Source of the DNA: Lachnospiraceae bacterium | GTDB lineage: Bacteria > Bacillota > Clostridia > Lachnospirales > Lachnospiraceae | DNA length: 64,000 nucleotides | Assembly (NCBI GenBank): GCA_910574865.1 | Contig: CAJTDN010000005.1 | Span: 1 to 64,000 of the forward strand | Direction of reading: 5' to 3' | In this document: piece after piece, positions 33,297-42,049 of the stretch | Layout: each line of letters starts with the position of its first letter | Numbering within the stretch: the stretch's first letter is position 1 | The notes under the pieces: model-generated | Told to the model about the DNA's origin: nothing | Database searches by the model: none | Seen by the model: only the letters and a program-made list of their open reading frames with translations | Translations under genes and position numbers: made by a program

Positions 33297-34658
33297 TCAG
33301 ATTTTCAATTCCTTCGCGTTTGTCACCACCACGGCCTTGCTTTGCAAACGGTTTGGCAGGTCGGGATATTTCAGCCCATGCGCCGTCACGAGGGAGACGA
33401 TCAGGTCGTCCTCGTGAAATGCCGGATTTTGGCGCAGCTTTTTCACCGCACCGACTGCCGCCGCACCGGCCGGTTCGGAAAACACGCCTTCCCGGAAACA
33501 CAGTTCATGCCAGCACTCAAACAGCTCTTCCTCCGTCAACATGATGCAGTCGCCACCGGATTCCCGGATTTGCCGGATGGTAAATTCCCCGTCCTTTTCA
33601 TATCCGGCCAATTGGTCTGCAATTCCGCCCGCGATGGTGTACTCCGTCTCCGGCTCCGAACGCACTTCCCGGCGGCTGTAAAACGCCTTGGCAATCGGCG
33701 AGCAATTGGCCGCCTGCACGCCCACCATGCGCGGCAGCCTGTCAATAAAGCCGAGCGACCTTAATTCTCGGTATCCCCTCCACACGCCGCCAAGCAAGGG
33801 TCCCGTCCCAATCGGCACGATAATCCACTCCGGCACGCGGCCGCCCAATTGCTCAGAAAGCTCGTAGGCGACGGTCTTGTCCGCCTCCACGGTATACGGA
33901 TTCACGTAAGTGGAGGTCAGGTTCACATAGCCGTACTCGCCGCAGGCCTCCTTCACCATCCCGAAGCAGTCGCTATAGTTCCCGTCCACGTAGAAAATGT
34001 TCGCGCCGTAGGCCAGCAATTGCGCAATCTTTCCCTCCGCCGTGTCACTTGGCGCACAGACGATGCTTTTCATCCCCGCCTTGGCCGCATAAGCCGCGAC
34101 GGCAACCCCCGCGTTCCCCGTCGAGGCCACGGCGACCGTGTCGGCCCCGCATTCTTTGGCAACCGAGATACCGACGGAAGTCGGCCGGTCCTTGAACGAG
34201 GCGGTCGGGTTTGAAAATTCATTCTTAATATACAGGTTTTCAATTCCCAGCTCCCGGTACATGCGCCCCGCCCGGACCAGGGCCGTCATCCCCTCGCCCA
34301 GGGTGACGATGTTCTTCTTGTCTTCCACCGGAAGGAACGTCTTGTACCGCCACATGCCGGGATACTCTTCATCGCACAAACTTGAAAAAGAAACAGCGCT
34401 ACCGCCCCTGACGATTTTCCCATTCCCCGCAACTCCCCCATCCTCGGCATTCCTTGCGGCAAACTCCCCGTCCGCCTCATACCCCACTTGCAAGATTCCA
34501 TTGCACTTGGGGCATTCATATAAGTGCGGATCGAAAAATTTTTCATGACAATCCACGCATGTCAAATATTTTTTCCCCACATAATCCCTCCTCTCCACCA
34601 GTGCCGGCGAAGCGTCCCCCGCCCTGCCACCAAATCCATGTTTTTTATAAACGGCCAT
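33297..34658 (-). CDS. Threonine-synthase-like PLP enzyme
   Basis: A 453-residue fold-type II PLP enzyme. An N-terminal zinc-ribbon-like region (CVDCHEKFFDPHLYECPKC) precedes the catalytic domain, with the lysine in NPTASFKDRP and phosphate-binding glycines in ASTGNAGVAVAAYAAKAG. Downstream is PIGTGPLLGGVWRG. Annotation as threonine synthase is likely. The company of RidA, a transporter and a DauR-type regulator makes a catabolic amino-acid lyase equally plausible. The upstream region carries a divergent promoter. Confidence 0.75.
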   Translation of the reverse strand: MAVYKKHGFGGRAGDASPALVERRDYVGKKYLTCVDCHEKFFDPHLYECPKCNGILQVGYEADGEFAARNAEDGGVAGNGKIVRGGSAVSFSSLCDEEYPGMWRYKTFLPVEDKKNIVTLGEGMTALVRAGRMYRELGIENLYIKNEFSNPTASFKDRPTSVGISVAKECGADTVAVASTGNAGVAVAAYAAKAGMKSIVCAPSDTAEGKIAQLLAYGANIFYVDGNYSDCFGMVKEACGEYGYVNLTSTYVNPYTVEADKTVAYELSEQLGGRVPEWIIVPIGTGPLLGGVWRGYRELRSLGFIDRLPRMVGVQAANCSPIAKAFYSRREVRSEPETEYTIAGGIADQLAGYEKDGEFTIRQIRESGGDCIMLTEEELFECWHELCFREGVFSEPAGAAAVGAVKKLRQNPAFHEDDLIVSLVTAHGLKYPDLPNRLQSKAVVVTNAKELKI

Positions 34659-34902
34659 TTATCGTATTCTTATCATAACACTCTCTTTTTTTGTTTTGCA
34701 ATACTATTTGTATAATTTGTCTTTATTTTTTATAAAAAAAGTATTTTTCTCATTTATACAAATTTTGTTGGAATTACGTTCCAATCTCTGTTATAATGTC
34801 CAGAGGGGCAATATTGATATGCCCTGATTCACAAAAAAATCCAACCACGCGCCTTGGATTGTAACTGGCTGGATCCTATTTTTAACATACCGGGGGTAAA
34901 TC
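34659..34902. promoter_or_regulatory. Divergent promoter region with inverted repeats
   Basis: Plus strand: TTGGAA (34,768-34,773), 18-bp spacer, TATAAT (34,792-34,797), driving the DauR-type gene. TTGGAA is half of an inverted repeat TTGGAATTACGTTCCAA (34,768-34,784). A second pair, ATTTGTATAA near 34,708 and TTTATACAAAT near 34,753, is likely regulator-binding. The leader has a small hairpin (AGGGGCA with ATGCCCT, near 34,804-34,826). Confidence 0.6.
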
Positions 34903-35541
34903 ATGAATCATATTTCAGAAGAAAAGGAATTATTTACACAGATACTGGACATGCTGGCGTCCCACATGGGAAACACCGCCGAAATCGTGTTGCACGACTT
35001 GACGAAGGATTACGAGCACACGATCGTGGACATTCGCAACGGCGAGATTACCGGTCGGGAAATCGGCGGCTGCGGGAGCAACCTGGGACTGGAAGTTCTG
35101 AAGGGCGTCGCGGTGAACGGGGACCGTTACAACTACGTGACCCAGCTGCCCGAGGGGAAGATTTTGCGCACCTCCTCACTTTACATCCGTGACGACGACG
35201 GAAAGGCCATCGGTTCCATCTGCATCAACACCGACATTACCGACACATTAAAATTCGAAGAGTACCTGCACAACTACAACCAGTTTATTGTTTCCGAGGA
35301 TAATACGGAAATCTTGTCCAACGACATCGGACAGATTTTGGAACATATCATGAACCAGGCGCAGCTTCACGTCGGGAAGGCGCCTGACCGAATGAACAAA
35401 CAAGAAAAGCTGAAATATCTGAAGTACCTGGACGACAAGGGGGTCTTCCTCATCACCAAGGCCGGAAAAAAAGTCTGCGACACGCTAAGCATCAGCAAGG
35501 GGACGCTGTACACCTATTTGGACGAGGCCAGGCTTTTGTGA
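34903..35541 (+). CDS. YheO/DauR-type PAS-HTH regulator
   Basis: A 212-residue regulator. Residues about 10-125 form a YheO-type PAS domain (MLASHMGNTAEIVLHDLTKDYEHTIVDIRNG, then SSLYIRDDDGKAIGSICINTDIT), and the C-terminus carries an HTH of the DauR type (LKYLKYLDDKGVFLITKAGKKVCDTLSISKGTLYTYLDEARLL). In Pseudomonas the relative DauR responds to D-arginine catabolism. It is divergent from the PLP enzyme-transporter-ridA genes and is the obvious candidate to control them. ATG 34,903 lies in a purine-poor context (GGGGGTAAATC). Confidence 0.85.
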   Translation: MNHISEEKELFTQILDMLASHMGNTAEIVLHDLTKDYEHTIVDIRNGEITGREIGGCGSNLGLEVLKGVAVNGDRYNYVTQLPEGKILRTSSLYIRDDDGKAIGSICINTDITDTLKFEEYLHNYNQFIVSEDNTEILSNDIGQILEHIMNQAQLHVGKAPDRMNKQEKLKYLKYLDDKGVFLITKAGKKVCDTLSISKGTLYTYLDEARLL

Positions 35542-35565
35542 CGGGGCGACAACGACGTTACCAGC

Positions 35566-35618
35566 ACTAACGTTGGTGTACGGATGGTCATACGACCAAT
35601 CCGTACATCGACGCTAGT
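35566..35618. terminator. Long hairpin between convergent genes
   Basis: The core TGTACGGAT-GGTC-atac-GACC-a-ATCCGTACA is extended by pairing of ACTAACGTTGG with a CGACGCTAGT-type arm, giving a stem of roughly 25 bp with a few mismatches. It lies between the regulator stop and the end of the symporter gene. There is no T-run, so an RNA-processing or other role is also possible. Confidence 0.5.
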
Positions 35619-35650
35619 TGTATTCGCGCGATTCCATGACCCCGGCCACA

Positions 35651-37177
35651 TCAAATCGAATCAAATTCCTCGCAAATCTCCTTCGCCGGCGGAGCCGTGA
35701 CAAGCGACACGGCCACGATTGCCAGGCTGGCCACGATGAAAGCCGGCAACAATTCATAAATGTCCCACGCGCCGCCCAGCGGCCGCACCAAGTATTTCCA
35801 GACGAACACCATCACGCCTCCCGATACCATGCCGACCAGCGCGCCGGGAAAATTCGTGCGCTTCCAGAAGAGCGAGAAGAGCATCACCGGCCCAAACGCC
35901 GCGCCGAATCCCGCCCATGCAAACGACACGATGGTAAACACGGAACTGTTCGGGTTCCACGCCATGGCAACGGCCACCAGGGCGATGGACAGCACCGTCA
36001 GCCTCGCCGCCCGCATGGATTGCTTCGTGTCCATTTTCACCTTGAACACGTCTTGCAGCAAGTTCTGCGAAACGCCGGATGCCGCCGTCAGAAGCTGCGA
36101 ATCCGCCGTGGACATCGTGCACGCCAAAATTCCGGCCAACACCAGTCCCGCCACCAGCGCCGCCAAAACCCCATTTTTCGACAAGAGGTTCGCGAACTGG
36201 ATCACGACCGTCTCGGACTCGGAACTGTTGTCAAACGTCGGAATCGCCCCCGCCACGGACGCGCCATAGCCGATGATTCCTATCAGGATTGCAACGAACA
36301 TGGAAATCACCACCCATACGCTGGCGATGCGGCGGGACGTCTTGATTTTCGTCTCGTCCTCCATCGCCATGAAGCGCAGCAAAATGTGCGGCATGCCGAA
36401 ATACCCGAGCCCCCACGCCAACGCGGAGAGGATGGTGATGAACCCATATGGGGTGGAGCCGCCGCTCGCCATGTCATGCATGGCGGTCATGGACAGATAG
36501 CCGCTCAATGATTCCGCGTTGTCCATCACCGCGCCCCAGCCGCCCGCCATGTGCGCCCCGAAAAACACGATGATGACAAGCGCGACGGTCATGACGATGC
36601 TCTGTGCCAAGTCCGTCGTGGACACCGCCAAAAAACCGCCCAGAACCGTATAGCCGACGATGACAAGCGCGCCGACAATCATTGCCACGTGGTAATCCAC
36701 CCCAAACAAGCTGTTAAACAGTGTTCCAATCGCCTTGAAGCCGGACGCGGTATAAGGGATGAAGAAAATCAAAATAACCACCGCCGCAATGCACATCAAA
36801 ACATTTTTCTCGTCATGGTAACGCCTGGAAAAAAAGTTCGGAATCGTAATCGCGTTACATTTGATGGAATAACGCCGCAGACGCTTCGCCACGATCAGCC
36901 AATTAAAGTACGTTCCCACTCCCAAGCCAATCGCCGTCCAGCCCGCGTCCGCGATGCCGCTTAAGTAAGCCACGCCCGGCAGCCCCATCAAAAGCCAGCT
37001 GCTCATGTCGGAGGCCTCCGCGCTCATCGCCGCCACCAACGGCCCCAGCTTCCTGCCGCCAAGGTAAAACTCGCTGGCCGAACCACTGCCCCCCTTCTTG
37101 TTGAAATAATAACCGATACAAATCATCAACGCAAGGTACGCTGCAATCGCGATGATGATGCCCACTTGTGATAACAT
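35651..37177 (-). CDS. putP: Sodium/proline symporter family (PutP-like)
   Basis: A 508-residue solute:sodium symporter with about 13 membrane segments. Typical PutP stretches are ASEFYLGGRKLGPLVAAMSAEASDMSSWLLMGLPG, ARRLRRYSIKCNAITIPNFFSRRYHD-like text (AKRLRRYSIKCNAITIPNFF) and STADSQLLTAASGVSQNLLQD. It probably imports proline or a related substrate with sodium. ATG 37,177 has a GGAATGGG site. It ends toward the DauR-type gene and stands alone, with no catabolic proline genes nearby. Confidence 0.9.
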   Translation of the reverse strand: MLSQVGIIIAIAAYLALMICIGYYFNKKGGSGSASEFYLGGRKLGPLVAAMSAEASDMSSWLLMGLPGVAYLSGIADAGWTAIGLGVGTYFNWLIVAKRLRRYSIKCNAITIPNFFSRRYHDEKNVLMCIAAVVILIFFIPYTASGFKAIGTLFNSLFGVDYHVAMIVGALVIVGYTVLGGFLAVSTTDLAQSIVMTVALVIIVFFGAHMAGGWGAVMDNAESLSGYLSMTAMHDMASGGSTPYGFITILSALAWGLGYFGMPHILLRFMAMEDETKIKTSRRIASVWVVISMFVAILIGIIGYGASVAGAIPTFDNSSESETVVIQFANLLSKNGVLAALVAGLVLAGILACTMSTADSQLLTAASGVSQNLLQDVFKVKMDTKQSMRAARLTVLSIALVAVAMAWNPNSSVFTIVSFAWAGFGAAFGPVMLFSLFWKRTNFPGALVGMVSGGVMVFVWKYLVRPLGGAWDIYELLPAFIVASLAIVAVSLVTAPPAKEICEEFDSI

Positions 37178-37276
37178 AATTTTCCCATTCCTTTCTTTAC
37201 GACGTGAACGATTAAAGCATTTCTACGGGCACTGCGATAAGTACTACGAAAAGCACCACGGTGAGCGCCTCCGCCG

Positions 37277-38146
37277 TCACGCCACCACGATGGTATATTT
37301 GCGGGAAAAGACATCCCCGCCTTCCACGGAGTGGATTCCCGGCTTTTGCGAAATGTCGCCGTCAAACCCTTTGTCGTCGCAACGCCCCGCCCAAGGCTCC
37401 AGGCAGACGAACGGCGCGTCCTTCACCGACCAGATGCCAAAATTTTCAAATTCCGCACAGCGCACCCCGACATAAGGGCTTTTGTCCTTGTGGCAAAGCC
37501 ACGCTTCCCCGATCTGGCCGCCGTCAAACACCAGCGCGTCCCGGGCGAACATTTCCTCACTAAGCGGACACGTCCCTTCTTCAAGCAAAAGCGGGTAAAC
37601 CACGTCGGCGACTCCCGTCCCGCTGGCAGCATCGAGCAAAATATAATCAAGCTGCTCCTTGCCCGGAAAACGCAGGCAATAATCGTCCTTCGTCTCCTCC
37701 GCCTTGGCAAAGCGGAAGGCCGGGTGAGCGCCGATGGTAAAATATGTCCGCTCCCCGCCCAAACTCTTCACCTGCCACTCCACTTCCAGTTCCTTCTTGC
37801 AGAGGCGGTACGTGACGGCCAGTTCAAATTCATAGGGATACGCCTTTTTACTTTCCTCGGACGCGCGCAACACGAACGACGCGCTTACCCCGTTCGCGCC
37901 AGCAAGGTCGAAGACGCTGTCGCGGGCAAACCCGTGCTGGGACGTCGCATACTGCCTTCCGTCAATCCGAACCGTGTTTTGGTACGTCTTTCCCACGTTA
38001 GGGAAAAGTATGGGGGAATGCCGCTTCCAATATGTCGGGTTTCCCTCCCAAAGAATCTCCGTGTCCGTCTCCTTGTCATAAATACGGGTCACTTCCGCGC
38101 CCAGTTCCGCGATTTCCACGAGCAATGATTCATTTTCCAGCTTCAT
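37277..38146 (-). CDS. Aldose-1-epimerase-like protein (galactose mutarotase family)
   Basis: A 289-residue protein: ILWEGNPTYWKRHSPILFPNVGK, ATSQHGFARDSVF (family histidine), YFTIGAHPAFRF, and FEXFGIWSVKDAPFVCLEPWAG-type end. It belongs to the LacX-like/aldose-1-epimerase group, which act on the C1 configuration of sugars or sugar phosphates. I chose ATG 38,146, preceded by GGAGG; the frame continues upstream but without a better start. Substrate unknown. Confidence 0.85.
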   Translation of the reverse strand: MKLENESLLVEIAELGAEVTRIYDKETDTEILWEGNPTYWKRHSPILFPNVGKTYQNTVRIDGRQYATSQHGFARDSVFDLAGANGVSASFVLRASEESKKAYPYEFELAVTYRLCKKELEVEWQVKSLGGERTYFTIGAHPAFRFAKAEETKDDYCLRFPGKEQLDYILLDAASGTGVADVVYPLLLEEGTCPLSEEMFARDALVFDGGQIGEAWLCHKDKSPYVGVRCAEFENFGIWSVKDAPFVCLEPWAGRCDDKGFDGDISQKPGIHSVEGGDVFSRKYTIVVA

Positions 38147-38326
38147 CCCTTTCAACCTCCTCATTCCATCCATTCTTGACGTGCGCGTTTCCTTCCCTGA
38201 CACGCACAATTTCTGGCAAGCCGTCCCCGGCACGCCTCCCTTACCGGCCTGCACCCCCACAATTCGGCGCCGGCACGCCGCTCTTTCCAGCACGCGGCTT
38301 CCCAATGCGGCGCGGTCATTTCTCCA

Positions 38327-39406
38327 TCAGTCCTTCCCTCCGTCTTCCGCCCCCGGTTCCACGCTGTTTTCCAGCAAATACGCCGCCACCTTCTCCTGCA
38401 TGACCGTGCGCTTGATCATTTCCTCGTCATAGGACTGCTTGAACAACTCCACGTCATCATAACCAACGGTCTTGGCAAGCTCCGCCACGTCTTTCTCATA
38501 CTCGTCCCCATCGCTTTCCAGCTTTTGCTCCTCGGCAATCAGCTCACAGGCAAGCTGGATCTTGACATAATTTTCCGCCGCCGTCTGCATCTGTTTGATA
38601 AACTCTTCCTTCGAAATGTCCGTATAGTTCTCTATGAACGTGTCCAAATCCACCCCATAGACCTGCGCATAGGCCGAGTATTGGTTTTTCAACACCTCCA
38701 CTTGTTTCTCAACTTCCCCCTCGGGGTAGGATTTCACGTTAATATTGGGCAGCAGCGCGTTGAAAACGGCGTTGACGGTGTTCTGGTGCGCCTCGTATTT
38801 CGCGTCCTCCGCAAGCCCCGCGCGGACTTCCTCACGATACTCGTCCACCGTCTGCGCGCCGTTACCGTTTTCCTTGACCCAGTCATCCGTAAGCTCCGGC
38901 ATGACCATCTGGTAAATGCCGTTCAGCTTGACATGGAACACCGCCACCCTACCCGCATAATCCGGGTTGCTTTTGTACGGATCCGGAAACTGCACCGTAA
39001 TGTCGAACTCTTCACCGACACCATGCCCGACAATCTGCTCTTCAAATCCCGCGTACTCCTCCGTCGCCCCGATAAACCGTCCGGAACCGAGCACCAACTC
39101 GGAACCCGTATCCGTCCCGCCGGGAAACGCCTCCCCGTCAAAGCTGCCGGAATAGTCCATGTTCACCGTGTCACCCTCCTGCGCGGGACGGTCCGTCACC
39201 TCCACCCGATCCTGATAATAGCTTAACGCCTTGTCGACATACGACTCGACCATGTCGTCCGTCACCTCCGGCGGCTCGGCCTTCTCGACTTCCAGCCCTT
39301 CATACTTTTCAATCGTGATATACTCGTTGGACGGTTTGCCGCCGCATCCGACCAGCGATGCCGCCAATACCGCACATATAAGTCCCGTCATCCATTTTTT
39401 CTTCAT
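38327..39406 (-). CDS. FKBP-type peptidyl-prolyl isomerase lipoprotein, trigger-factor-like
   Basis: A 359-residue protein with a lipoprotein signal (GLICAVLAASLVGCGG, lipid-attached Cys21). After it comes a trigger-factor-like order: an N-terminal region, an FKBP domain (EGDTVNMDYSGSFDGEAFPGGTDTGSELVLGSGRFIGATEEYAGFEEQIVG shortened here to its landmarks DYSGSFDG and GSGRFI), and a helical C-terminal chaperone region (YREEVRAGLAEDAKYEAHQNTV). It likely folds proteins on the outer face of the membrane. ATG 39,406 is the start. It is divergent from the basic-tailed membrane protein. Confidence 0.85.
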   Translation of the reverse strand: MKKKWMTGLICAVLAASLVGCGGKPSNEYITIEKYEGLEVEKAEPPEVTDDMVESYVDKALSYYQDRVEVTDRPAQEGDTVNMDYSGSFDGEAFPGGTDTGSELVLGSGRFIGATEEYAGFEEQIVGHGVGEEFDITVQFPDPYKSNPDYAGRVAVFHVKLNGIYQMVMPELTDDWVKENGNGAQTVDEYREEVRAGLAEDAKYEAHQNTVNAVFNALLPNINVKSYPEGEVEKQVEVLKNQYSAYAQVYGVDLDTFIENYTDISKEEFIKQMQTAAENYVKIQLACELIAEEQKLESDGDEYEKDVAELAKTVGYDDVELFKQSYDEEMIKRTVMQEKVAAYLLENSVEPGAEDGGKD

Positions 39407-39564
39407 TTCTATAACCTATTCCTTTCATCTGCACTCTAATTTTTCCATACCTTTCTACAATACCACATTTCGCCGCTAAAAAAAAGCTTTTTCTGTTGCA
39501 CTTCGTCTAAAAGAATGATAAACTAGGAAAATAAGTTATTATTCGCCAAAAAGGAGGGGTTGAC

Positions 39565-40371
39565 ATGAAACTATGGATGGTGCTATTAATCATACTGGTC
39601 ATTCTGGTTGCCGCGCTCGTCGTCCTATACTTTCTGGGCAAACGTGCCGAGAAGAAACAGGCCGAGCAGAAGGAACAGCTGGACGCCGTTGCCCAAACAT
39701 TGAACATGCTGATTATTGACAAGAAAAAGCTACGGATCAAGAATGCCGGTTTTCCGGCCGTGGTATTGGAAAACACGCCAAAGTACCTAAGGTGGTCCAA
39801 GGTTCCGGTCGTAAAAGCCAAGGTCGGGCCGCGCGTCATGACACTGATGTGTGACGCACAGATTTATGACCTGATTCCAATCAAGAAAGAAGTCAAGGCA
39901 GTCGTCAGCGGCATTTACATCACAAACGTGAAGGGCGTGCGTGGGCCGCTCGAAGCGCCAAAAAAGAAAAAGCTCATGGAACGCATCAAGGAGCGCATCA
40001 AAGGCGGGGAAACAGACACGAAGACGACAAAAGGCGGCAAGTCCGGTTCCACCGACGGCAAGGAGACAAAGGCAGCCAGGGCAAACGGCCACGATAATGC
40101 GGCGAAGGTTGAAACGAAAGCCGTTTCGAACCATGCGGCAAACACCAGAACGAAAGCCGGCAAAGACAACATGGCAAGCGGCGAGTCCGGAACCGGCAAG
40201 GGCGGCACCGACGGCAGCTCCAGGGCCGACAAGAGCGGCACCGACGGCAGCTCCAGGATCGACAAGGGCAATGCCAACGGGAAAAGAAGTTCCAGCGGCA
40301 AAGGTGCCACCAGCGGAAAAAGCAAAGGCAGCAAGGGACAGCAAAAGAAAGCAAAAAAGAAGAAGAAATAA
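39565..40371 (+). CDS. Membrane-anchored protein with long basic low-complexity tail
   Basis: A 268-residue protein. Residues 3-25 are a membrane segment (LWMVLLIILVILVAALVVLY); residues 26-130 form a small charged domain (LRIKNAGFPAVVLENTPKYLR); residues 131-268 are a lysine/serine/glycine-rich tail with repeats (GTDGSSRADKS, GTDGSSRIDKG) and a final KKAKKKKK. I do not recognise the family by name; similar short-domain proteins occur in Lachnospiraceae. The tail could bind nucleic acid, membrane lipids or cell-wall polymers. AGGAGGGG precedes ATG 39,565. Confidence 0.7.
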   Translation: MKLWMVLLIILVILVAALVVLYFLGKRAEKKQAEQKEQLDAVAQTLNMLIIDKKKLRIKNAGFPAVVLENTPKYLRWSKVPVVKAKVGPRVMTLMCDAQIYDLIPIKKEVKAVVSGIYITNVKGVRGPLEAPKKKKLMERIKERIKGGETDTKTTKGGKSGSTDGKETKAARANGHDNAAKVETKAVSNHAANTRTKAGKDNMASGESGTGKGGTDGSSRADKSGTDGSSRIDKGNANGKRSSSGKGATSGKSKGSKGQQKKAKKKKK

Positions 40372-40386
40372 ATTATAAAGAAAGGG

Positions 40387-40423
40387 CGCCGACGGGACAA
40401 GCCAATTTCCCGGCGGCGTTTTT
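40387..40423 (+). terminator. Rho-independent terminator
   Basis: CGCCGaCGGG pairs with CCCGgCGGCG across a 14-nt loop, followed by TTTTT. It ends the basic-tailed protein gene, 16 bp after its stop. Confidence 0.85.
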
Positions 40424-40489
40424 CACTCCTTTCATACGCTTATTCTTTCTCCCCGCCCGTTCTTTTCCTCTTCATCCTTGCAACCGGCA

Positions 40490-41224
40490 TCAGCGCGCGG
40501 ACGGCAACGACACCCGGTAGCCAAAGGCATAGCGGTCCGCCCGGGTAACACAGATGGAACGCTCTATGGAGCGCCCGTCCTCCGCGATTCCCACCGCGCT
40601 AATATAAAACACGCTGCCGCCCGGCTCCATGCAGAAAATTTCCGTCTCCTCCTCCGTCATCTTGGTCGCCCGGATGTTTTGCTGCTGTTGTCGAATCCGA
40701 ATCCCATATTCCTCAAACAACGTCTGGTACAAGGAACGGTTATGCCCAAAGTCAAACCGAATCAATCCCGGACAAGTCTCTTCAAGAAGATAAGAGGTCT
40801 CAATGGAAACAGGAACGTCATCCAAAAGGCGCAGCCGACGAAGTTCATAAACCTTGGAACCAAGCGGAACGCCAAAAAGCCGGGACGTTTTCAAGTCAGA
40901 ATCCACCACGGCAAATTTCAGCTGCTTGCTGCCCACCCTGCGCCCGTCCTCGCCCCAGGCCGAGGAAAATGAAATAAACCCGGCGACGTTCTCACAAAAT
41001 TTGGGTTGGGAAAGAAACGTCCCCTGCGTGGGAATGGAATAAATCAGTCCTTCACCCGCCATCTGCCGCAGCGCCTTGCGCAACGTGATTCGGTTCGCCT
41101 TAAAAAGTTCGGCCAGAAAACGCTCGGAAGGCAGCTTGTCCCCTTCTTTCAAATGGTGTGTATCGATATACTCCTCAATGTCCTCGCGCAGCTTGTCACT
41201 GACCAATTGTGTATATTTGCTCAT
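40490..41224 (-). CDS. GntR-family regulator with UTRA domain (1)
   Basis: A 244-residue regulator: N-terminal winged HTH (YIDTHHLKEGDKLPSERFLAELFKANRITLRKALRQMAGEGLIYSIPTQGTFLS) and a C-terminal UTRA ligand-binding domain (LFGVPLGSKVYELRRLRLLDDVPVSIETSYLLEETCPGL, ending YAFGYRVSLPSAR). It is in the HutC/PhnF-type subfamily, whose ligands are often sugars or amino acids. ATG 41,224 is likely; the frame extends further up without a ribosome site. A paralog lies directly upstream. Confidence 0.88.
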   Translation of the reverse strand: MSKYTQLVSDKLREDIEEYIDTHHLKEGDKLPSERFLAELFKANRITLRKALRQMAGEGLIYSIPTQGTFLSQPKFCENVAGFISFSSAWGEDGRRVGSKQLKFAVVDSDLKTSRLFGVPLGSKVYELRRLRLLDDVPVSIETSYLLEETCPGLIRFDFGHNRSLYQTLFEEYGIRIRQQQQNIRATKMTEEETEIFCMEPGGSVFYISAVGIAEDGRSIERSICVTRADRYAFGYRVSLPSAR

Positions 41225-41258
41225 AATCTTCCACACCTCTTCCTCCCCTTCTCCCGGC

Positions 41259-41966
41259 CTAAACCGTGGACGCGTAAAACACCATCCGTTCGGCATTGTC
41301 ATAAATTTTCGTCCATTCAACCACTTTCCCTTGCGTATCACAAGAAGTCGCGCTTAACAATAACATGTCGGCTCCTTCCTCCATGCCCAAGAGTTCCGCC
41401 TGCGGGTTGTAAATCCGGACGATTTCCAACCTCTGCCGTTCCTCCACGATTTCCACGTCATTTCGTCTGTAAATGTCCCGCAAGGAATAAATGCTATAAT
41501 CATAATCCGACGCGTTCGGTATGTATTTGCAGGGAACCGCATTGTACTCCAGAATCCGCGCCCCGTCCGCGTCCTGGAACAAGCTGATGCACTCGAACAC
41601 TTCTTCTTCCCGTTCGATGCCGAAAATCTTGCCATATTTGAAACCCGCCTGCCGCGTTCCGCTATAGAGCACCTTTCTCGCCACCGCCCTGCCCCGCTGC
41701 CGCAGCATGCCAGAAAATCCGTCCGTGTGGCGCATGTCCACGGGATGCTTCTGCACCCGGACAAACGTCCCGTTCCCCTGACGCCGGTCCAAAAGCCCTT
41801 CCTCCTCCAGAATGGCCAGGGCCTTGCGGACCGTCAAATGACTGATTCCAAACGTCGCGGCAAGCGTCCGCTCGGAAGGAATCTTGTCCCCGAACGTATA
41901 CGTCCCCTCATAGATCTTGTCTCGCAAAGAATCTGCCAATTGTTGGTACAACATATACTTTCCCAT
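41259..41966 (-). CDS. GntR-family regulator with UTRA domain (2)
   Basis: A 235-residue HutC-type regulator: HTH YQQLADSLRDKIYEGTYTFGDKIPSERTLAATFGISHLTVRKALAILEEEGLLDRRQGNGTFV and a UTRA domain (IFGIEREEEVFECISLF, ending IYDNAERMVFYASTV). It is 34 bp upstream of the other GntR gene and shares its plan. I place the start at ATG 41,966, next to the membrane of the AAGGGGGAAACT site. No transporter or enzyme gene is adjacent, so both ligands are unknown. Confidence 0.88.
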   Translation of the reverse strand: MGKYMLYQQLADSLRDKIYEGTYTFGDKIPSERTLAATFGISHLTVRKALAILEEEGLLDRRQGNGTFVRVQKHPVDMRHTDGFSGMLRQRGRAVARKVLYSGTRQAGFKYGKIFGIEREEEVFECISLFQDADGARILEYNAVPCKYIPNASDYDYSIYSLRDIYRRNDVEIVEERQRLEIVRIYNPQAELLGMEEGADMLLLSATSCDTQGKVVEWTKIYDNAERMVFYASTV

Positions 41967-42049
41967 AGTTTCCCCCTTGTATGACGCCACCGCCGTTTTG
42001 CCAGAGCCGAAATCGCGCCCGTCCCGCACCATGCCCGTTTATTTACCAA

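Noticed and set aside
34854-35192. Alternative frame over the DauR-type gene
   Set aside because: The PAS-HTH product in the other frame has recognisable domains; this one has none.
40021-40371. Repeats in the basic tail as a mobile repeat
   Set aside because: They are in frame and encode the GTDGSSR repeats of the tail; no copy is seen elsewhere in the window.
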